Shown piece by piece: positions 36,266 to 45,789 of a stretch of 64,000 nt of DNA. A program made the position numbers and the translations under genes. Source of the stretch: JBNJGB01 sp051747385 (GTDB taxonomy: Bacteria; Myxococcota_A; UBA9042; PHBI01; JACKFB01); NCBI GenBank assembly GCA_051747385.1, contig JBNJGB010000008.1:124001-188000 (forward strand), written 5' to 3'. The notes under the pieces were generated by a model. It was not told where the DNA came from. It searched no databases and saw only the letters and a list, made by a program, of their open reading frames with translations. The stretch's first letter is position 1, and every line of letters begins with the position of its first letter.

Positions 36266-37011
36266 TGGCGACGGCGGTGGAACAGGACGCCCCCGTCCGG
36301 CGCGTGGCCGACGAGCTCGCGTGGGAGCTGCTCCGGGACGAGTGGGAGCTCCTGCTGGCGGTGGGCTCCGGTCCGACGCCGGAGCGACGCGTGGCGGAGT
36401 CCCTCGGTGAGCCACGGGCCTCCGTGGCGGCTCGCCTGGAGACGCTCCGGGAGCACGGCCTCGTGGAGGGCGCGCAGGGCGGCTGGTCGCTGGTGCCGGC
36501 CGTCCACCAGCGGCAGGAGGGGATGTCCTCCTACCTGCGGGACCTGGTCCTGCGGCGGATCGATCTGGACGAGCCCGCCCCCGTGGGCGCGGACGTCCGC
36601 TGCGGGCTCGGGGGCCAGGGCGGCGTGCGGAGCCTGCTGACCCGCGCCGACGACGACCTTTTCCCGGCGGTCGTGGCTGCAGCGAGCGGACCGGAGACGG
36701 AGCGCAGCGAGCGCTTCCTGGCCGTGTTCGCCGTCTCCGGCGCTTGCGCCGGGGCGGGCGGGGACGGGGGAGACGTGGTGAGCGGCTTCCTGCACGTGCT
36801 CCGCGCGGCCGCCCTGGAGCGGTCCCGCGAGGACACGGCGGGGACGGCGAAGCTCTGGGTGGCCGAGATGCGGGTCGACCCGGAGGTGGCGATGGACATC
36901 GCCGAGCGGATGGAGAGCTTTCTCGGAGACGCGTCCTCGTCGAGGGGCGAGGGCGCAGCGACGTTCGCCGTGTGGCCCCTGCGGGCCCCGACGGCGAGGT
37001 CGAAGGAGTAG
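36265..37011 (+). CDS. Winged-helix domain protein (248 aa), function unknown
   Basis: The N-terminal 85 residues read as a winged helix-turn-helix (DEWELLLAVGSGPTPERRV, then SLGEPRASVAARLETLREHGLVE, then a wing), like MarR or PadR type DNA-binding modules. Residues 90-248 form an unassigned alpha/beta domain; it contains a Gly-rich stretch (GAGGDGGDVVSG) and no obvious enzyme motif. No membrane segment is seen. It overlaps the AAA gene stop by one base (TGATG) and precedes the MYXO-CTERM gene by only four bases, so it belongs to the same operon. A role as transcriptional regulator of that unit is a guess from the HTH. Confidence 0.65.
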   Translation: MATAVEQDAPVRRVADELAWELLRDEWELLLAVGSGPTPERRVAESLGEPRASVAARLETLREHGLVEGAQGGWSLVPAVHQRQEGMSSYLRDLVLRRIDLDEPAPVGADVRCGLGGQGGVRSLLTRADDDLFPAVVAAASGPETERSERFLAVFAVSGACAGAGGDGGDVVSGFLHVLRAAALERSREDTAGTAKLWVAEMRVDPEVAMDIAERMESFLGDASSSRGEGAATFAVWPLRAPTARSKE

Positions 37012-37015
37012 GTCC

Positions 37016-37579
37016 GTGCGTACGACTCACGTCATCGCGATCGCGGCCGCCCTGCCGGGCGTCCTCATGCTCGCGGCGTCGGACGCGAGCGCCGGGATCA
37101 TCGTGACCGAGGGCAAGGTGGCCCACCACGACACCCGGCTGTTCGTGAACTCCAAGACGGCCTGCCGGACCATCGCGGGTGGCGACTCCCAAGGCCACGA
37201 CATGGCCCCCGTCTCGTCCTCGGACGACGAGGGGACGGCCGGGACGCAGCAGAACGCCGAGCGCCACGAGGACGGCGCCAAGGGGGGCGGCGGCGAGCCC
37301 TCCGGCGACCTGAGCGATCTGGACGGCCCGCCCCCGGACGGCTGGACGTGCGAGAGCGTGGGTGGTGGCATCGAGGTCTGCGAGCGCACGGACCCGGGTG
37401 CGGGCGCGGCGCCGGGCGCGGGAGCCGGCGGCGGCCTCGGCGAGGATGACGCGACAGCCATGGCCTCCGGCGAGGAGCTCGCGGGCTGCCAGGCCACCCG
37501 CGACGCCTCACCCTACACGTGGCTGGTGGCCCTCGTCGCCCTGGTGGTCCTGCGTCGCCGACGGTACGTGCTCGAGTAG
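37016..37579 (+). CDS. Secreted protein with MYXO-CTERM-like sorting tail
   Basis: Protein of 187 residues. An N-terminal signal peptide (VIAIAAALPGVLMLAASDASA, cleavage near 27) is followed by a short conserved-looking stretch (GIIVTEGKVAHHDTRLFV). A long low-complexity region rich in Asp, Glu and Gly follows, and then a C-terminal tripartite tail: Gly-Cys (ELAGCQ), a hydrophobic helix (YTWLVALVALVVL) and RRRR. That tail is the MYXO-CTERM arrangement used by Myxococcota to sort proteins to the outer surface after processing at the Cys. GTG 37016 follows AAGGAG. Being last in the operon after AAA and winged-helix genes, it may be the surface product they control. Confidence 0.75.
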   Translation: MRTTHVIAIAAALPGVLMLAASDASAGIIVTEGKVAHHDTRLFVNSKTACRTIAGGDSQGHDMAPVSSSDDEGTAGTQQNAERHEDGAKGGGGEPSGDLSDLDGPPPDGWTCESVGGGIEVCERTDPGAGAAPGAGAGGGLGEDDATAMASGEELAGCQATRDASPYTWLVALVALVVLRRRRYVLE

Positions 37580-37648
37580 AAGTCGCCTCGATCCACCGCA
37601 CCGGGAGCGCCCGGCCGTGGACGTGGTGTCGACCGGCAGGGGCGGCGC

Positions 37649-40600
37649 TCAGGGCGCGAAGAAGCTCCCTCGGTTCACGGTCCAGCTCGAGCGGCGGAAG
37701 ATGCTGAAATCGCGGGTCGTGTACTCGTCGATGTCGAAGTCCACGTTGAGGACCCGGAGCACCTCGATGCGCCGCGAGCCCGAGCCCACGCCCGCGAGGT
37801 TCGCGAGGGCCTCCAGGTCCGGGAGCAGGGCCTCTCGGCGATCGCCGTCCACCACGAGCGTCCAGATGTCGGGGCCGAACTCCTCGAACAGCGTGAGCTG
37901 GGTGTACTGGCCGGCCGGCCCGCCGTCCCAGTTCCAGCCGAGGGTCAGGCCGCCCGTCTCGGAATCCGGCGTCGCGCCCTCGATGGCGGGATAGTGGAGG
38001 AAGGGTCCGAGGATGAAGGCGGCGCCGCCGACCACCCGGACGGGGCCGCCGTCGCCGGGCGCGAAGACGCCCTCTGCGCGGGAGCGGTAGTCCGGGATCG
38101 GGGAGTCCTGCCAGGCGCCGTCCACGCGACGCAGCGACCGACCGTTGTCGCCCACGGCGAAGAGGGTGCCGTCGGGCGCCCGGTCGACGGCCGTGAGCGT
38201 GTCCTGCACGCCTTCGACCTCCACCGCCGCGAGGCCGTCCTCGGCCGTGCCCTGGATCACCGCGCCGTCGGCCCCGACCGCGACGATCTCGCCGCTGACC
38301 GGGTCCAGGTCCACGTCCAGCAGGGTGGCGTCCACGGGGCTCGGCACCGGGGACCACGCGCCATCCACGCCCCGGAGGAAGACGCGGCCGCCGGATCCCA
38401 CGGCCACCACGCGGCCGTCCTCCACGGCGTCGAGGCCGTGCACGTCCTGGAGCGAGGGCGGCCCCGCGAGGGACCAGCCCGTGTCGTCCAGGCGGCGGAC
38501 GCGGAGCGCTCCCGCCGTCCACACCGGCTGCCCGGGAGCCGTCGCGACCGCCCGGAGGTCGTCCTCCGACGCCTCCACGGGCTGCCAGGACAGGCCGTCC
38601 CAGTGCAGTACGGTCCCGGCGTCGCCGACCGCCCAGACGTCGTCGGCCGCGGCGCCGTCCAGGGCGCGCAGGGTCTCGGAGGTGCCGCTGGACTGGGCGG
38701 TCCAGCTCACGCCGTCGTACAGGAGGATGCGGCCGCGCGCGCCCACGGCGAGCACCCGGTCCGAGGCGGAGCCCCACACGCCGTGCAGGTCCAGGTCGTT
38801 CTGGCTGGGCTCCAGGGCCCAGGCCCCGTCGCGCCACACCGGGCTGCGATCCTCGCCCACGTGGGTCACGTTCCGCACGAGGTTGTACGCGGTCGGCACA
38901 CCCGTCGGTGTGTCGGCCGAGATGCTCGTGTAGAAGGAGTACGACGCGTCGTAGAGGTTGCCGCTCAGCCCCGAGAGCTGGCGGGGCAGGCGCCACGTGG
39001 CGTCGTCGGATCCCTCCAGGAGGGGCCGGGTGAACGGGATGACGCCGTCCGGGCCGAGGTCCAGCGAGACCGTGACGGAGGGCGCGCGCACGCCGTCCGA
39101 CCACGTCGGCGGGTCCTGCAGGCGGAGACGGAACGTCCGGTCCAGCGGGTGGTCCAGGACCACGTCCAGGTCCTCCTGCGTCAGGCCGGGCTGGGACAGC
39201 ACGTGCCGCCGCACGCCCAGGGCGGTGGGCGTGAACGTCCCGGAGGCGTCCCGGTAGCCGGCGAAGCAGACGATGGCCACCTCGCCGAAGCGCGAGGTCT
39301 CGATCTCGAACTCCTCGCCGGGGCCCACGACGCCCGTGGCGGGCACGGTCATGGCCTGGGAGAAGACGCTCGTGGCGCTCAGGGAGCAGCGCGCCTCGCG
39401 CTCCCCCGGCTCCGGAATGCAGCGGGTCCCGGCCGGCGAGGCCGCGCAGGCGTATCCCTGGGGGCAGTCCGTCGGAGCCTCGCACGTGGCCAGGCAGCGG
39501 TGGCCCTGCTCGAGGAGGTCCACGCAGGTGAAGCCATCACCGCAGCCGGCCTCGGGCGTGCACTCGACGCAGTGCTCCGCCCCGGGGACGGTGGCCTGGT
39601 CGCACGTGCCCGGCGGCGGGACGACGTACTTCCCGAGGCCGACGACCTCGCCGCGCAACACGGACGGCGGTGGGGGTTCGCTCGGCTCGCCGTCGCCCCC
39701 GCCGTCTGAGGGCGGCGGAGGGGTGTTCGGGCGCAGGAACACGGTCACGTTCCGGGCGTCGTACTCTACGACGGAGTAGGTGCTGAAGCCCTCGGCGCCG
39801 GCGGTGACCTCCACCACGCCGTCGAGCCACGGCTCGCTCAGGGTGACCTGGCCGTTGTCGTCCGTGTAGCCCTCGAGCTGCTCGCCGTCGGCCGTGCGAA
39901 CCACCACGAAGGCGCCCGGGATCGGCCCGATGCCGTAGGTGCCGCGGACGGTGACGTTCACGGCGCCGTCGATGGGGCCGCCCCACGTGCCCCCGTACGC
40001 GCTCCGCGGATCGAAGGTCGTCAGCGCGCCCTCCAGGACGGCCTCCTCGCCGCCGCGGACGACCCGGGCATCCCACGTACCCACGGGCAGCCTCGGGCTG
40101 CGGACGTGAAGCTCGGCGGCCGAGACCCGCTCGATGACCCGGGCCGTCTCGCCGCCGATGACGACCTCGGTCCCGTCGTCGAAGCCGTCGCCGACCACGC
40201 GCAGCCACGTCCCGCCGGCCTGCGCCGCGGTCGCCGGGGCCACGAGGGAGAGGTCCAGATCACCGGTGGTGTAGGTGAAGGCGCCAGGGAGCACGGCCTC
40301 TTCGCCGGCCCGCAGCACGCGCACGTCCGCCGCGCCCGGGCCTCCGGGCGGCGTCGTGGCCTCGAGGGTGCCGTCCGCCTGCAGGGTCACGTCGCCCGCG
40401 GGCAGCGCCCCGATCCGCACCGACGTCTGGTCGTCGAGGCCCTGGCCCTCGATCGTCACCCCCGTGCCCCCGCTGGGAGGACCGGACGCGGGGGAGACGT
40501 TCGTCACGGACAGCGCACTCGCGGCCTCCCACGTCCAGGCGTCCTCCAGGACGACCTCCTCGTAGGGCGACGTCACCCGCACGTCCGCCGCGCCGGGCTC

Positions 40601-41749
40601 GCCGGCCGGGGCGCGCACGACCAGGGTGCGGGTATCGGCGTCCGTGGACAGGACCTCGGCCTGCGTCTCGCCGAAGTGCACCTCCACGCCGTAGTGGAGG
40701 CCGTCGCAGGCCAGGGTGGTCTCCGTGCCCCCCGCGGCGGGTCCGGCCGCCGGGACCAGGTGGCTGCACGAGAGGACGTACGGGTCCGCCTCCGGATCCG
40801 ACCAGGCCCAGGCGCGCGGCAGCCGATCCACGCCCTGGTCCGTCGCCACCTCCACGTCCACGACGCCGCCCGGGGGGCCCGCCGGGGCCTGGACGTCGAC
40901 CCAGGTGTCGTCGGACGCCGCGTCCACGGGGAGGGCCTCCGCCTCGCCGAATCGCACCAGAGCGTCCACCTCCAGGCCACGACCCTCGAGGCGGACCAGG
41001 GGCCCTCCCGCCGGCGGGCCGGACGCGGGGGACAGGGAGTCCACCCGCGGGGCCGCACGGTAGGTGATCGCGTCCCGCGCGGTCGCGGTGGCCCCGGACG
41101 AGACCACGTGGACGTCCGCCGGGCCGTACTCTCCCGGGGGCGCGATGCCCACGAGGGAGCCGTCGTCCACGCGCGCCTGGTCGATGGCGGCCCGCCCTCC
41201 GACGAAGAACCGGGCGTCCGCCCCGAAGCCCGCGCCGTGGACGGTCAGCGGGACCCCGCCGCCCACGTCCACCTCCGAGGGCTCCACGGCGTCGATGGAG
41301 AGGTCGCTCTCATAGGTGAAGGCGTCCTCCAGGACGACAGGCTCACCGCCGTTCGCGTCCGGGTGGAAGGCGCTCACTTCCACGGCCCCGGCGGGGTGGG
41401 GCGGGGTCGTGAAGATGACGGTGGTCTCGTTGATCCGGACCTGGTCCAGGGCGGGGGACTGGTCCACCAGGACCGTCATGCCGCCCAGGAAGCCGGAGCC
41501 CTGCAGCATGACCTCGGTGCCTCCGGCGACGGGGCCGGTCGCGGGCTCCACGGACGCGAGGGACAACCCCTCCGCGGAAGGCTCCTCCGGCTTCTCGGGA
41601 AAGGAAGGCTCCGCCGGCGCCTTGGGAAGGGCGGGCTCCTCCGGGCCCGCGCCGTCCTCGGGCGCGCTGGGTAGCTCGACGCAGGCGACAAGGGCCGTGG
41701 CCCCCAGGGCGAGCATCCATCCAATGCACCTCGTCGCGCGCACTTCCAT
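37649..41749 (-). CDS. Large surface lipoprotein: IPT/TIG repeats, carboxypeptidase-like domain, propeller-like repeats
   Basis: Protein of 1366 residues. The signal peptide ends in the lipobox ALVAC (Cys about 24). After a Pro/Glu-rich linker come six IPT/TIG immunoglobulin-like repeats, each opening with a P-A-x-G-x-x-x-GG pattern (EPATGPVAGG, SPASGPPAGG, SPASGPPSGG). Next is a carboxypeptidase-regulatory-like beta domain (RGTYGIGPIPGAFVVVRT), a Cys-rich segment (CVECTPEAGCGDGFTC, then CEAPTDCPQGYAC) and repeats of VWAVGDxGTVLHWDG type, typical of a WD/YCF48-like propeller. It is probably exposed on the outer membrane and adhesive or structural. ATG 41749 is taken because it directly precedes the signal peptide. 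It is divergent from the ASH/VWA lipoprotein. Confidence 0.82.
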   Translation of the reverse strand: MEVRATRCIGWMLALGATALVACVELPSAPEDGAGPEEPALPKAPAEPSFPEKPEEPSAEGLSLASVEPATGPVAGGTEVMLQGSGFLGGMTVLVDQSPALDQVRINETTVIFTTPPHPAGAVEVSAFHPDANGGEPVVLEDAFTYESDLSIDAVEPSEVDVGGGVPLTVHGAGFGADARFFVGGRAAIDQARVDDGSLVGIAPPGEYGPADVHVVSSGATATARDAITYRAAPRVDSLSPASGPPAGGPLVRLEGRGLEVDALVRFGEAEALPVDAASDDTWVDVQAPAGPPGGVVDVEVATDQGVDRLPRAWAWSDPEADPYVLSCSHLVPAAGPAAGGTETTLACDGLHYGVEVHFGETQAEVLSTDADTRTLVVRAPAGEPGAADVRVTSPYEEVVLEDAWTWEAASALSVTNVSPASGPPSGGTGVTIEGQGLDDQTSVRIGALPAGDVTLQADGTLEATTPPGGPGAADVRVLRAGEEAVLPGAFTYTTGDLDLSLVAPATAAQAGGTWLRVVGDGFDDGTEVVIGGETARVIERVSAAELHVRSPRLPVGTWDARVVRGGEEAVLEGALTTFDPRSAYGGTWGGPIDGAVNVTVRGTYGIGPIPGAFVVVRTADGEQLEGYTDDNGQVTLSEPWLDGVVEVTAGAEGFSTYSVVEYDARNVTVFLRPNTPPPPSDGGGDGEPSEPPPPSVLRGEVVGLGKYVVPPPGTCDQATVPGAEHCVECTPEAGCGDGFTCVDLLEQGHRCLATCEAPTDCPQGYACAASPAGTRCIPEPGEREARCSLSATSVFSQAMTVPATGVVGPGEEFEIETSRFGEVAIVCFAGYRDASGTFTPTALGVRRHVLSQPGLTQEDLDVVLDHPLDRTFRLRLQDPPTWSDGVRAPSVTVSLDLGPDGVIPFTRPLLEGSDDATWRLPRQLSGLSGNLYDASYSFYTSISADTPTGVPTAYNLVRNVTHVGEDRSPVWRDGAWALEPSQNDLDLHGVWGSASDRVLAVGARGRILLYDGVSWTAQSSGTSETLRALDGAAADDVWAVGDAGTVLHWDGLSWQPVEASEDDLRAVATAPGQPVWTAGALRVRRLDDTGWSLAGPPSLQDVHGLDAVEDGRVVAVGSGGRVFLRGVDGAWSPVPSPVDATLLDVDLDPVSGEIVAVGADGAVIQGTAEDGLAAVEVEGVQDTLTAVDRAPDGTLFAVGDNGRSLRRVDGAWQDSPIPDYRSRAEGVFAPGDGGPVRVVGGAAFILGPFLHYPAIEGATPDSETGGLTLGWNWDGGPAGQYTQLTLFEEFGPDIWTLVVDGDRREALLPDLEALANLAGVGSGSRRIEVLRVLNVDFDIDEYTTRDFSIFRRSSWTVNRGSFFAP

Positions 41750-41812
41750 CCGGCCCACGTGCTCTCCCGCGTCTGGCGACCGCCGACCACGCCCCTGGGC
41801 CGACCTGGCTCG

Positions 41813-41842
41813 ATGATACGGGGAGGCGCGACGCCCCTTCAA
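41813..41842 (-). promoter_or_regulatory. Promoter for the IPT/TIG lipoprotein gene
   Basis: On the minus strand TTGAAG (41842-41837), an 18-bp spacer and TATCAT (41818-41813), placing transcription start some 55 bases before the ATG at 41749. Confidence 0.5.
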
Positions 41843-41896
41843 CGCGGGGGTCACATGTTGCAGTGGTTGTGGTTCCAGCACGCCCGCGGCAGCCTC

Positions 41897-41925
41897 TTCG
41901 CCCGCGGTCGCCCGTCTGCTAGCTT
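41897..41925 (+). promoter_or_regulatory. Possible promoter for the ASH/VWA lipoprotein gene
   Basis: TTCGCC (41897-41902), a 17-bp spacer and TAGCTT (41920-41925) with an upstream TG (extended -10). The -35 is weak; position relative to the ATG (41953) and its GGGGGAGG site is right. Confidence 0.35.
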
Positions 41926-41952
41926 CGGCGGTCGGATCTCACGGGGGAGGCC

Positions 41953-44900
41953 ATGGGCACGCACACACGGTGGCTGCTCACGTGCGTCAGCGCCGTCGCG
42001 GCGCTGATCGGGGGCTGCGGCGACGGCGACGGCGGGGGCTTCAGCGCCGGCCTGGACACGCAGCTCGGCTACACGCCCGGGGAGATCGAGTTCGCGGCCG
42101 TCCCCGTGGGCGAGGAGCTCACGCAGACGGTCGAGGTCTGGCACGGCGGGACGGACGGCGTCCTGCACCTGGAGGACGCGCGCCTCGAGACGGACAGCGG
42201 CGACCTGCGCCTCGAGGGGCCGGGCTCCGCGGCCCTGGAACCCGGCGAGAAGGCCACGTGGATGGTCCACTATCGCCCTGAGACCCGCGCGCCGGACGCG
42301 GGGACCCTGACCATCCGGCACAACCTGCCCCAGCGGCCCCCGGTCACGATCCCGGTCGGCACGCCGGGCCAGGCCGGCATCCTCGCGGTCCAGCCGAAGT
42401 CCCTCGACTTCGGGATCCTGGCGCCGGGGGACACCGCGGCGGAGACGCTCGCCCTGCGCAACGTGGGCTCGGAGACGCTCATCGTCGAGTCGGTGGCTCT
42501 GGAGGGGGACGCCGGTGACTTCGCGGTGGAGGTCTCCCGCGGGGCCATCGGGGTCCTCGGCTACGGCGAGACGCGCGAGGTGGAGGTGACCTACACCCCG
42601 ACGGGCCGGGATCGGGACCAGGCCACGCTGCGGATCCACGCCACGGGGCGCAACGGAGACGTGGCCGTCCCCGTCACGGGGCGCGAGATGGGACCGGTCA
42701 TCGGCGCCGTGCCCGAGGTCGTGGGCTTCGGGCCGGTGGCCGTCGGAGACGTGGCCGTGCGGAGCCTGATGCTCGTGAACCAGGGCTCGGGGGACCTCGT
42801 CGTCGATGACGTGGCCCTGGAGGAGGGGGCGCACCCGGACCTGTCCCTGGGCGGGGCGTCGGACGGCCCGTTCCCGCTCACCCTGGGGACCAACGAGTCG
42901 GCGTTCGTGGACGTCGCCTGGGCCCCGAGCGAGGGGGCCGGGGATCCGGGCGAGGACCTGGGGGTGGTGCTCGTCTCCAGCAACGACCTCACACGCCAGC
43001 CTCTCGTAGTGCCCGTGGAGGGCACGCCGGGGGCGCCGGTCCTGAAGGTCGTGCCCGGCGATGTCTTGGACTTCGGCTTCGTGGCCCAGGGGGTCACCGC
43101 CACGCGCCAGGTGACCCTGACCAACGCGGGGCAGCTTCCCCTGACCGTCGAGTCCATGGAGATCGTCGAGCAGGACACCGACGAGATGGCGGTGACGCCG
43201 GAGGCGGCGTTCGGACCCACGCAGGTCCCGCCCATCGCGGCGACGCTGGAGCCGGGGGCGAGCCGCTCCGTGGCCGTGACGTTCACCAACGACGGGGCGC
43301 CCATGGGCAAGGCCCTCGGGACGCTCCGCGTGCACTCGGACGACCCGGAGCGGCCGGCCTGGATCCTGGACCTTGTGGGCCGGCGCGCCGGGGAGGCCAC
43401 CTGCGCGCCGTCATTTTCGCCGGCGGTGACGCACTTCGGCGGCGTCCCCCACCAGACCAGCAAGACCGTGGACGTGATGCTAAGGAACGACGGCACGGGT
43501 CAGTGCACGGTGGCGAACGCCTGGATCGACCGCTGCGAGCCCGATGGGGCGGCCGCGACCTGCGACGACGGGGCGTCCAGCCCCCAGTTCACGCTCCTCG
43601 GCGGCCCGGCCGGCCCGGCCACGATCGGACCGGGCGGGGCGTATCCGATCCCCGTCCGCTTCGACGCGCCGACCTTCAGCGGCTCCGAGGACGGCGTGGA
43701 CCGCTATCACGCCCGGATCAACGCCATCGTGGACGATCCGCAGACCGGAGAGCAGCGGCAGGTCCCCGCGTCCCAGGGCGGCTGGGAGCCCGGGCCGAAC
43801 CTGCTCGGGGACAGCGGCGTCCCGAAGATCAACGTCTACCCGGACACCATCGACTTCGGCTTCGTCCCCGAAGGATGCTTCTCGGAGACCTCCCTCGTGA
43901 GCCTGTACAGCGTCGGGCCCATCCCCGTGGAGGTCACCAACGTCGCATGGGGCGCCTGCGCGGGCGAGTTCTCGCTGGAGGAGGAGCCGACCCTCCCGCT
44001 CATCCTGGAGAGCGGGCTCCCCGCCGCCCTGGGACCGCGGTTTCTCGCCGAAGGCGTCGGCGAGCACGCCTGCGAGCTGTTCGTACACTCCAGCGATCCG
44101 GACGATCCCGTCCACCCGGTGATGCTGCGCGCGGAGGGCGTGGAGAGCCACGTGATCACGGAGACCTTCGAGGGCAAGGCGATCAGCCTGGTCGACGTCC
44201 TCTTCGTGGTGGACGACTCCGGCTCCATGCACGCGGAGCAGGCCAACCTGGCCGACAACTTCGCGTCGTTCATCGAGGCGGCCCAGGAGTGGGGGACCGA
44301 CTACCGCATCGGCGTCACCACCACCGACATGGGCGCGAACGGGGCCCTGAAGGGCGAGCCCGAGCTGGTGACCCCCATGAACGAGGGCGACTTCCTGGAC
44401 AACGTCCTGGTGGGTACGTCGGGCTCCGGAAAGGAGGAGGGCCTCGCCGCCGCGGAGGCCTCTCTGACGGGGGACTTCCACAAGTATCTCCGGGAGGACG
44501 CCTCCCTGGTGGTCATCTTCGTGTCCGACGAGGACGACCAGTCGCCCGAGCCCGCGCTCACCTACCTGGACTTCCTGGTCTCGCTGAAAGGCGGCAACGC
44601 GGACATGGTGACGGCGTACGCGATCGTGGGCGAGCCGGGCGGGTGCAGCACGCAGTCCGGGAGCGCCACGGGCGGCCTCCGCTACATCAAGGTGGCCGAC
44701 AAGAGCGGCGGAGCGTACGCGAGCATCTGCGACGCCTCGTTCGCGGACACGCTGGCCACCTTCGGCGAGGGCACGTTCGGCCCGAAGACGACGTTCCCCC
44801 TCGGGGGTTCGGCCAGGCCCGCCTCCGTGGAGGTCAGCATCAACGGGGAGCCCTGCGAGGAGGGCTGGAAGCTCGCGGACGACGGCCGGGGCGTGGAGTT

Positions 44901-44973
44901 CGAGGAGGACGGCTCGTGCCTGCCCGACGAGGGCGACTCCCTCGACGTCACCTACGAGCTGTACTGCCACTGA
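41953..44973 (+). CDS. Surface lipoprotein with ASH/choice-of-anchor repeats and a VWA domain
   Basis: Protein of 1006 residues with signal peptide and lipobox LIGGC (Cys about 22), then a Gly/Asp linker. Several ASH-type immunoglobulin-like repeats follow (patterns LDFGILAPGDTAAETLALRNVGSE and LDFGFVAQGVTATRQVTLTN, shortened here), extending to about residue 730. Near 745-960 is a von Willebrand A-like domain with a MIDAS motif VVDDSGSM and later VIFVSDEDDQS, which should bind a divalent metal and mediate adhesion. The C-terminus is a small Cys-containing domain. GGGGGAGG precedes the ATG. It is divergent from the IPT/TIG lipoprotein, and the two may be co-regulated surface proteins. Confidence 0.85.
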   Translation: MGTHTRWLLTCVSAVAALIGGCGDGDGGGFSAGLDTQLGYTPGEIEFAAVPVGEELTQTVEVWHGGTDGVLHLEDARLETDSGDLRLEGPGSAALEPGEKATWMVHYRPETRAPDAGTLTIRHNLPQRPPVTIPVGTPGQAGILAVQPKSLDFGILAPGDTAAETLALRNVGSETLIVESVALEGDAGDFAVEVSRGAIGVLGYGETREVEVTYTPTGRDRDQATLRIHATGRNGDVAVPVTGREMGPVIGAVPEVVGFGPVAVGDVAVRSLMLVNQGSGDLVVDDVALEEGAHPDLSLGGASDGPFPLTLGTNESAFVDVAWAPSEGAGDPGEDLGVVLVSSNDLTRQPLVVPVEGTPGAPVLKVVPGDVLDFGFVAQGVTATRQVTLTNAGQLPLTVESMEIVEQDTDEMAVTPEAAFGPTQVPPIAATLEPGASRSVAVTFTNDGAPMGKALGTLRVHSDDPERPAWILDLVGRRAGEATCAPSFSPAVTHFGGVPHQTSKTVDVMLRNDGTGQCTVANAWIDRCEPDGAAATCDDGASSPQFTLLGGPAGPATIGPGGAYPIPVRFDAPTFSGSEDGVDRYHARINAIVDDPQTGEQRQVPASQGGWEPGPNLLGDSGVPKINVYPDTIDFGFVPEGCFSETSLVSLYSVGPIPVEVTNVAWGACAGEFSLEEEPTLPLILESGLPAALGPRFLAEGVGEHACELFVHSSDPDDPVHPVMLRAEGVESHVITETFEGKAISLVDVLFVVDDSGSMHAEQANLADNFASFIEAAQEWGTDYRIGVTTTDMGANGALKGEPELVTPMNEGDFLDNVLVGTSGSGKEEGLAAAEASLTGDFHKYLREDASLVVIFVSDEDDQSPEPALTYLDFLVSLKGGNADMVTAYAIVGEPGGCSTQSGSATGGLRYIKVADKSGGAYASICDASFADTLATFGEGTFGPKTTFPLGGSARPASVEVSINGEPCEEGWKLADDGRGVEFEEDGSCLPDEGDSLDVTYELYCH

Positions 44974-44999
44974 CTCGGGCAGCAAGGGACCGCCGAAAA

Positions 45000-45029
45000 C
45001 TGCCCCGGGACGCGACGCGGCGCTATGAT
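45000..45029 (+). promoter_or_regulatory. Possible promoter for the ECF sigma gene
   Basis: TATGAT (45024-45029) matches the -10 consensus at five of six bases; CTGCCC lies 18 bp upstream as a weak -35. It favours the downstream ATG at 45094 as start codon. Confidence 0.4.
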
Positions 45030-45093
45030 CCGCGTAGCGTAGGGCTATGTGTCCGATCGCCGGTCCACCCGCGCTGCTTCTGATCAGGACCCC

Positions 45094-45789
45094 ATGACAG
45101 GGCAACGAACCGATGAACGCCGCCCGGACCGGGGCCAGCTGCCCCGTGCCGGCGCACGCCCTCGGCACGAGGAGGCTGCCCTGACGGTCGCGGTTCCAGG
45201 AATGAAGCTCGACGAGGCCGACGGCGCCTGCGTCCGCGAGGACGAGTCCCCGGCGGCGACGGACGTCCCCGACTTCGACACCGTCTACCGCGACCAGCGC
45301 GGCCGCGTGCTGGGGGCCGTGCGCACCATCCTCGGCCCGTCCGACGAGGTGGAGGACGTGGTCCAGCTGGCCTTCCTGGAGGTCCACAGGTGCCTCCCTC
45401 GCTTCGAGGGGCGCTCCCGCCTCGGCACCTGGGTCTATCGCATCGCCGTCAACGTGGCCCTCCAGCACCTGCGGAAGAAGAAGCGCAAGCGCTGGCTGCT
45501 CCTGGGCATGACCGGAGAGGAGGCCGGCCGCCTGCGGGCCCGCACCGACCAGGCGTCGCGCCTGGAGGACCGGGAGATCCTGGCGGAGGTCTACCGGGCG
45601 GCCGACAGGCTCAGCGAGAAGAAGCGCACGGTCTGGGTGCTCCACGAGCTGGAGGGCCTGTCCCCCCAGGACATCGGCGAGGTCCTGGACGTCCCGAAGA
45701 ACACGGTCCGGTCGCGGCTGCTCGCCGCGCGCCGGGAGCTCATGGCGGAGCTCGAGCAGCGGGGCGTCCGCCCCCGGAGGCGAGGGTGA
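45094..45789 (+). CDS. ECF-type RNA polymerase sigma factor
   Basis: Alternative sigma factor of about 231 residues that redirects RNA polymerase. Region 2 shows FDTVYRDQRGRVLGAVRTI followed by DEVEDVVQLAFLEV and the promoter-melting segment SRLGTWVYRIAVNVALQHLRKKKRKR. Region 4 has LSEKKRTVWVLHELEGLSPQDIGEVLD and an HTH with KNTVRSRLLAARREL. The first roughly 50 residues are a disordered extension not typical of ECF factors, so the start is uncertain: GTG 45049, ATG 45094 (used here, AGGA upstream) or ATG 45202. The downstream anti-sigma gene overlaps its stop (TGATG), the normal sigma/anti-sigma arrangement. Confidence 0.85.
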   Translation: MTGQRTDERRPDRGQLPRAGARPRHEEAALTVAVPGMKLDEADGACVREDESPAATDVPDFDTVYRDQRGRVLGAVRTILGPSDEVEDVVQLAFLEVHRCLPRFEGRSRLGTWVYRIAVNVALQHLRKKKRKRWLLLGMTGEEAGRLRARTDQASRLEDREILAEVYRAADRLSEKKRTVWVLHELEGLSPQDIGEVLDVPKNTVRSRLLAARRELMAELEQRGVRPRRRG

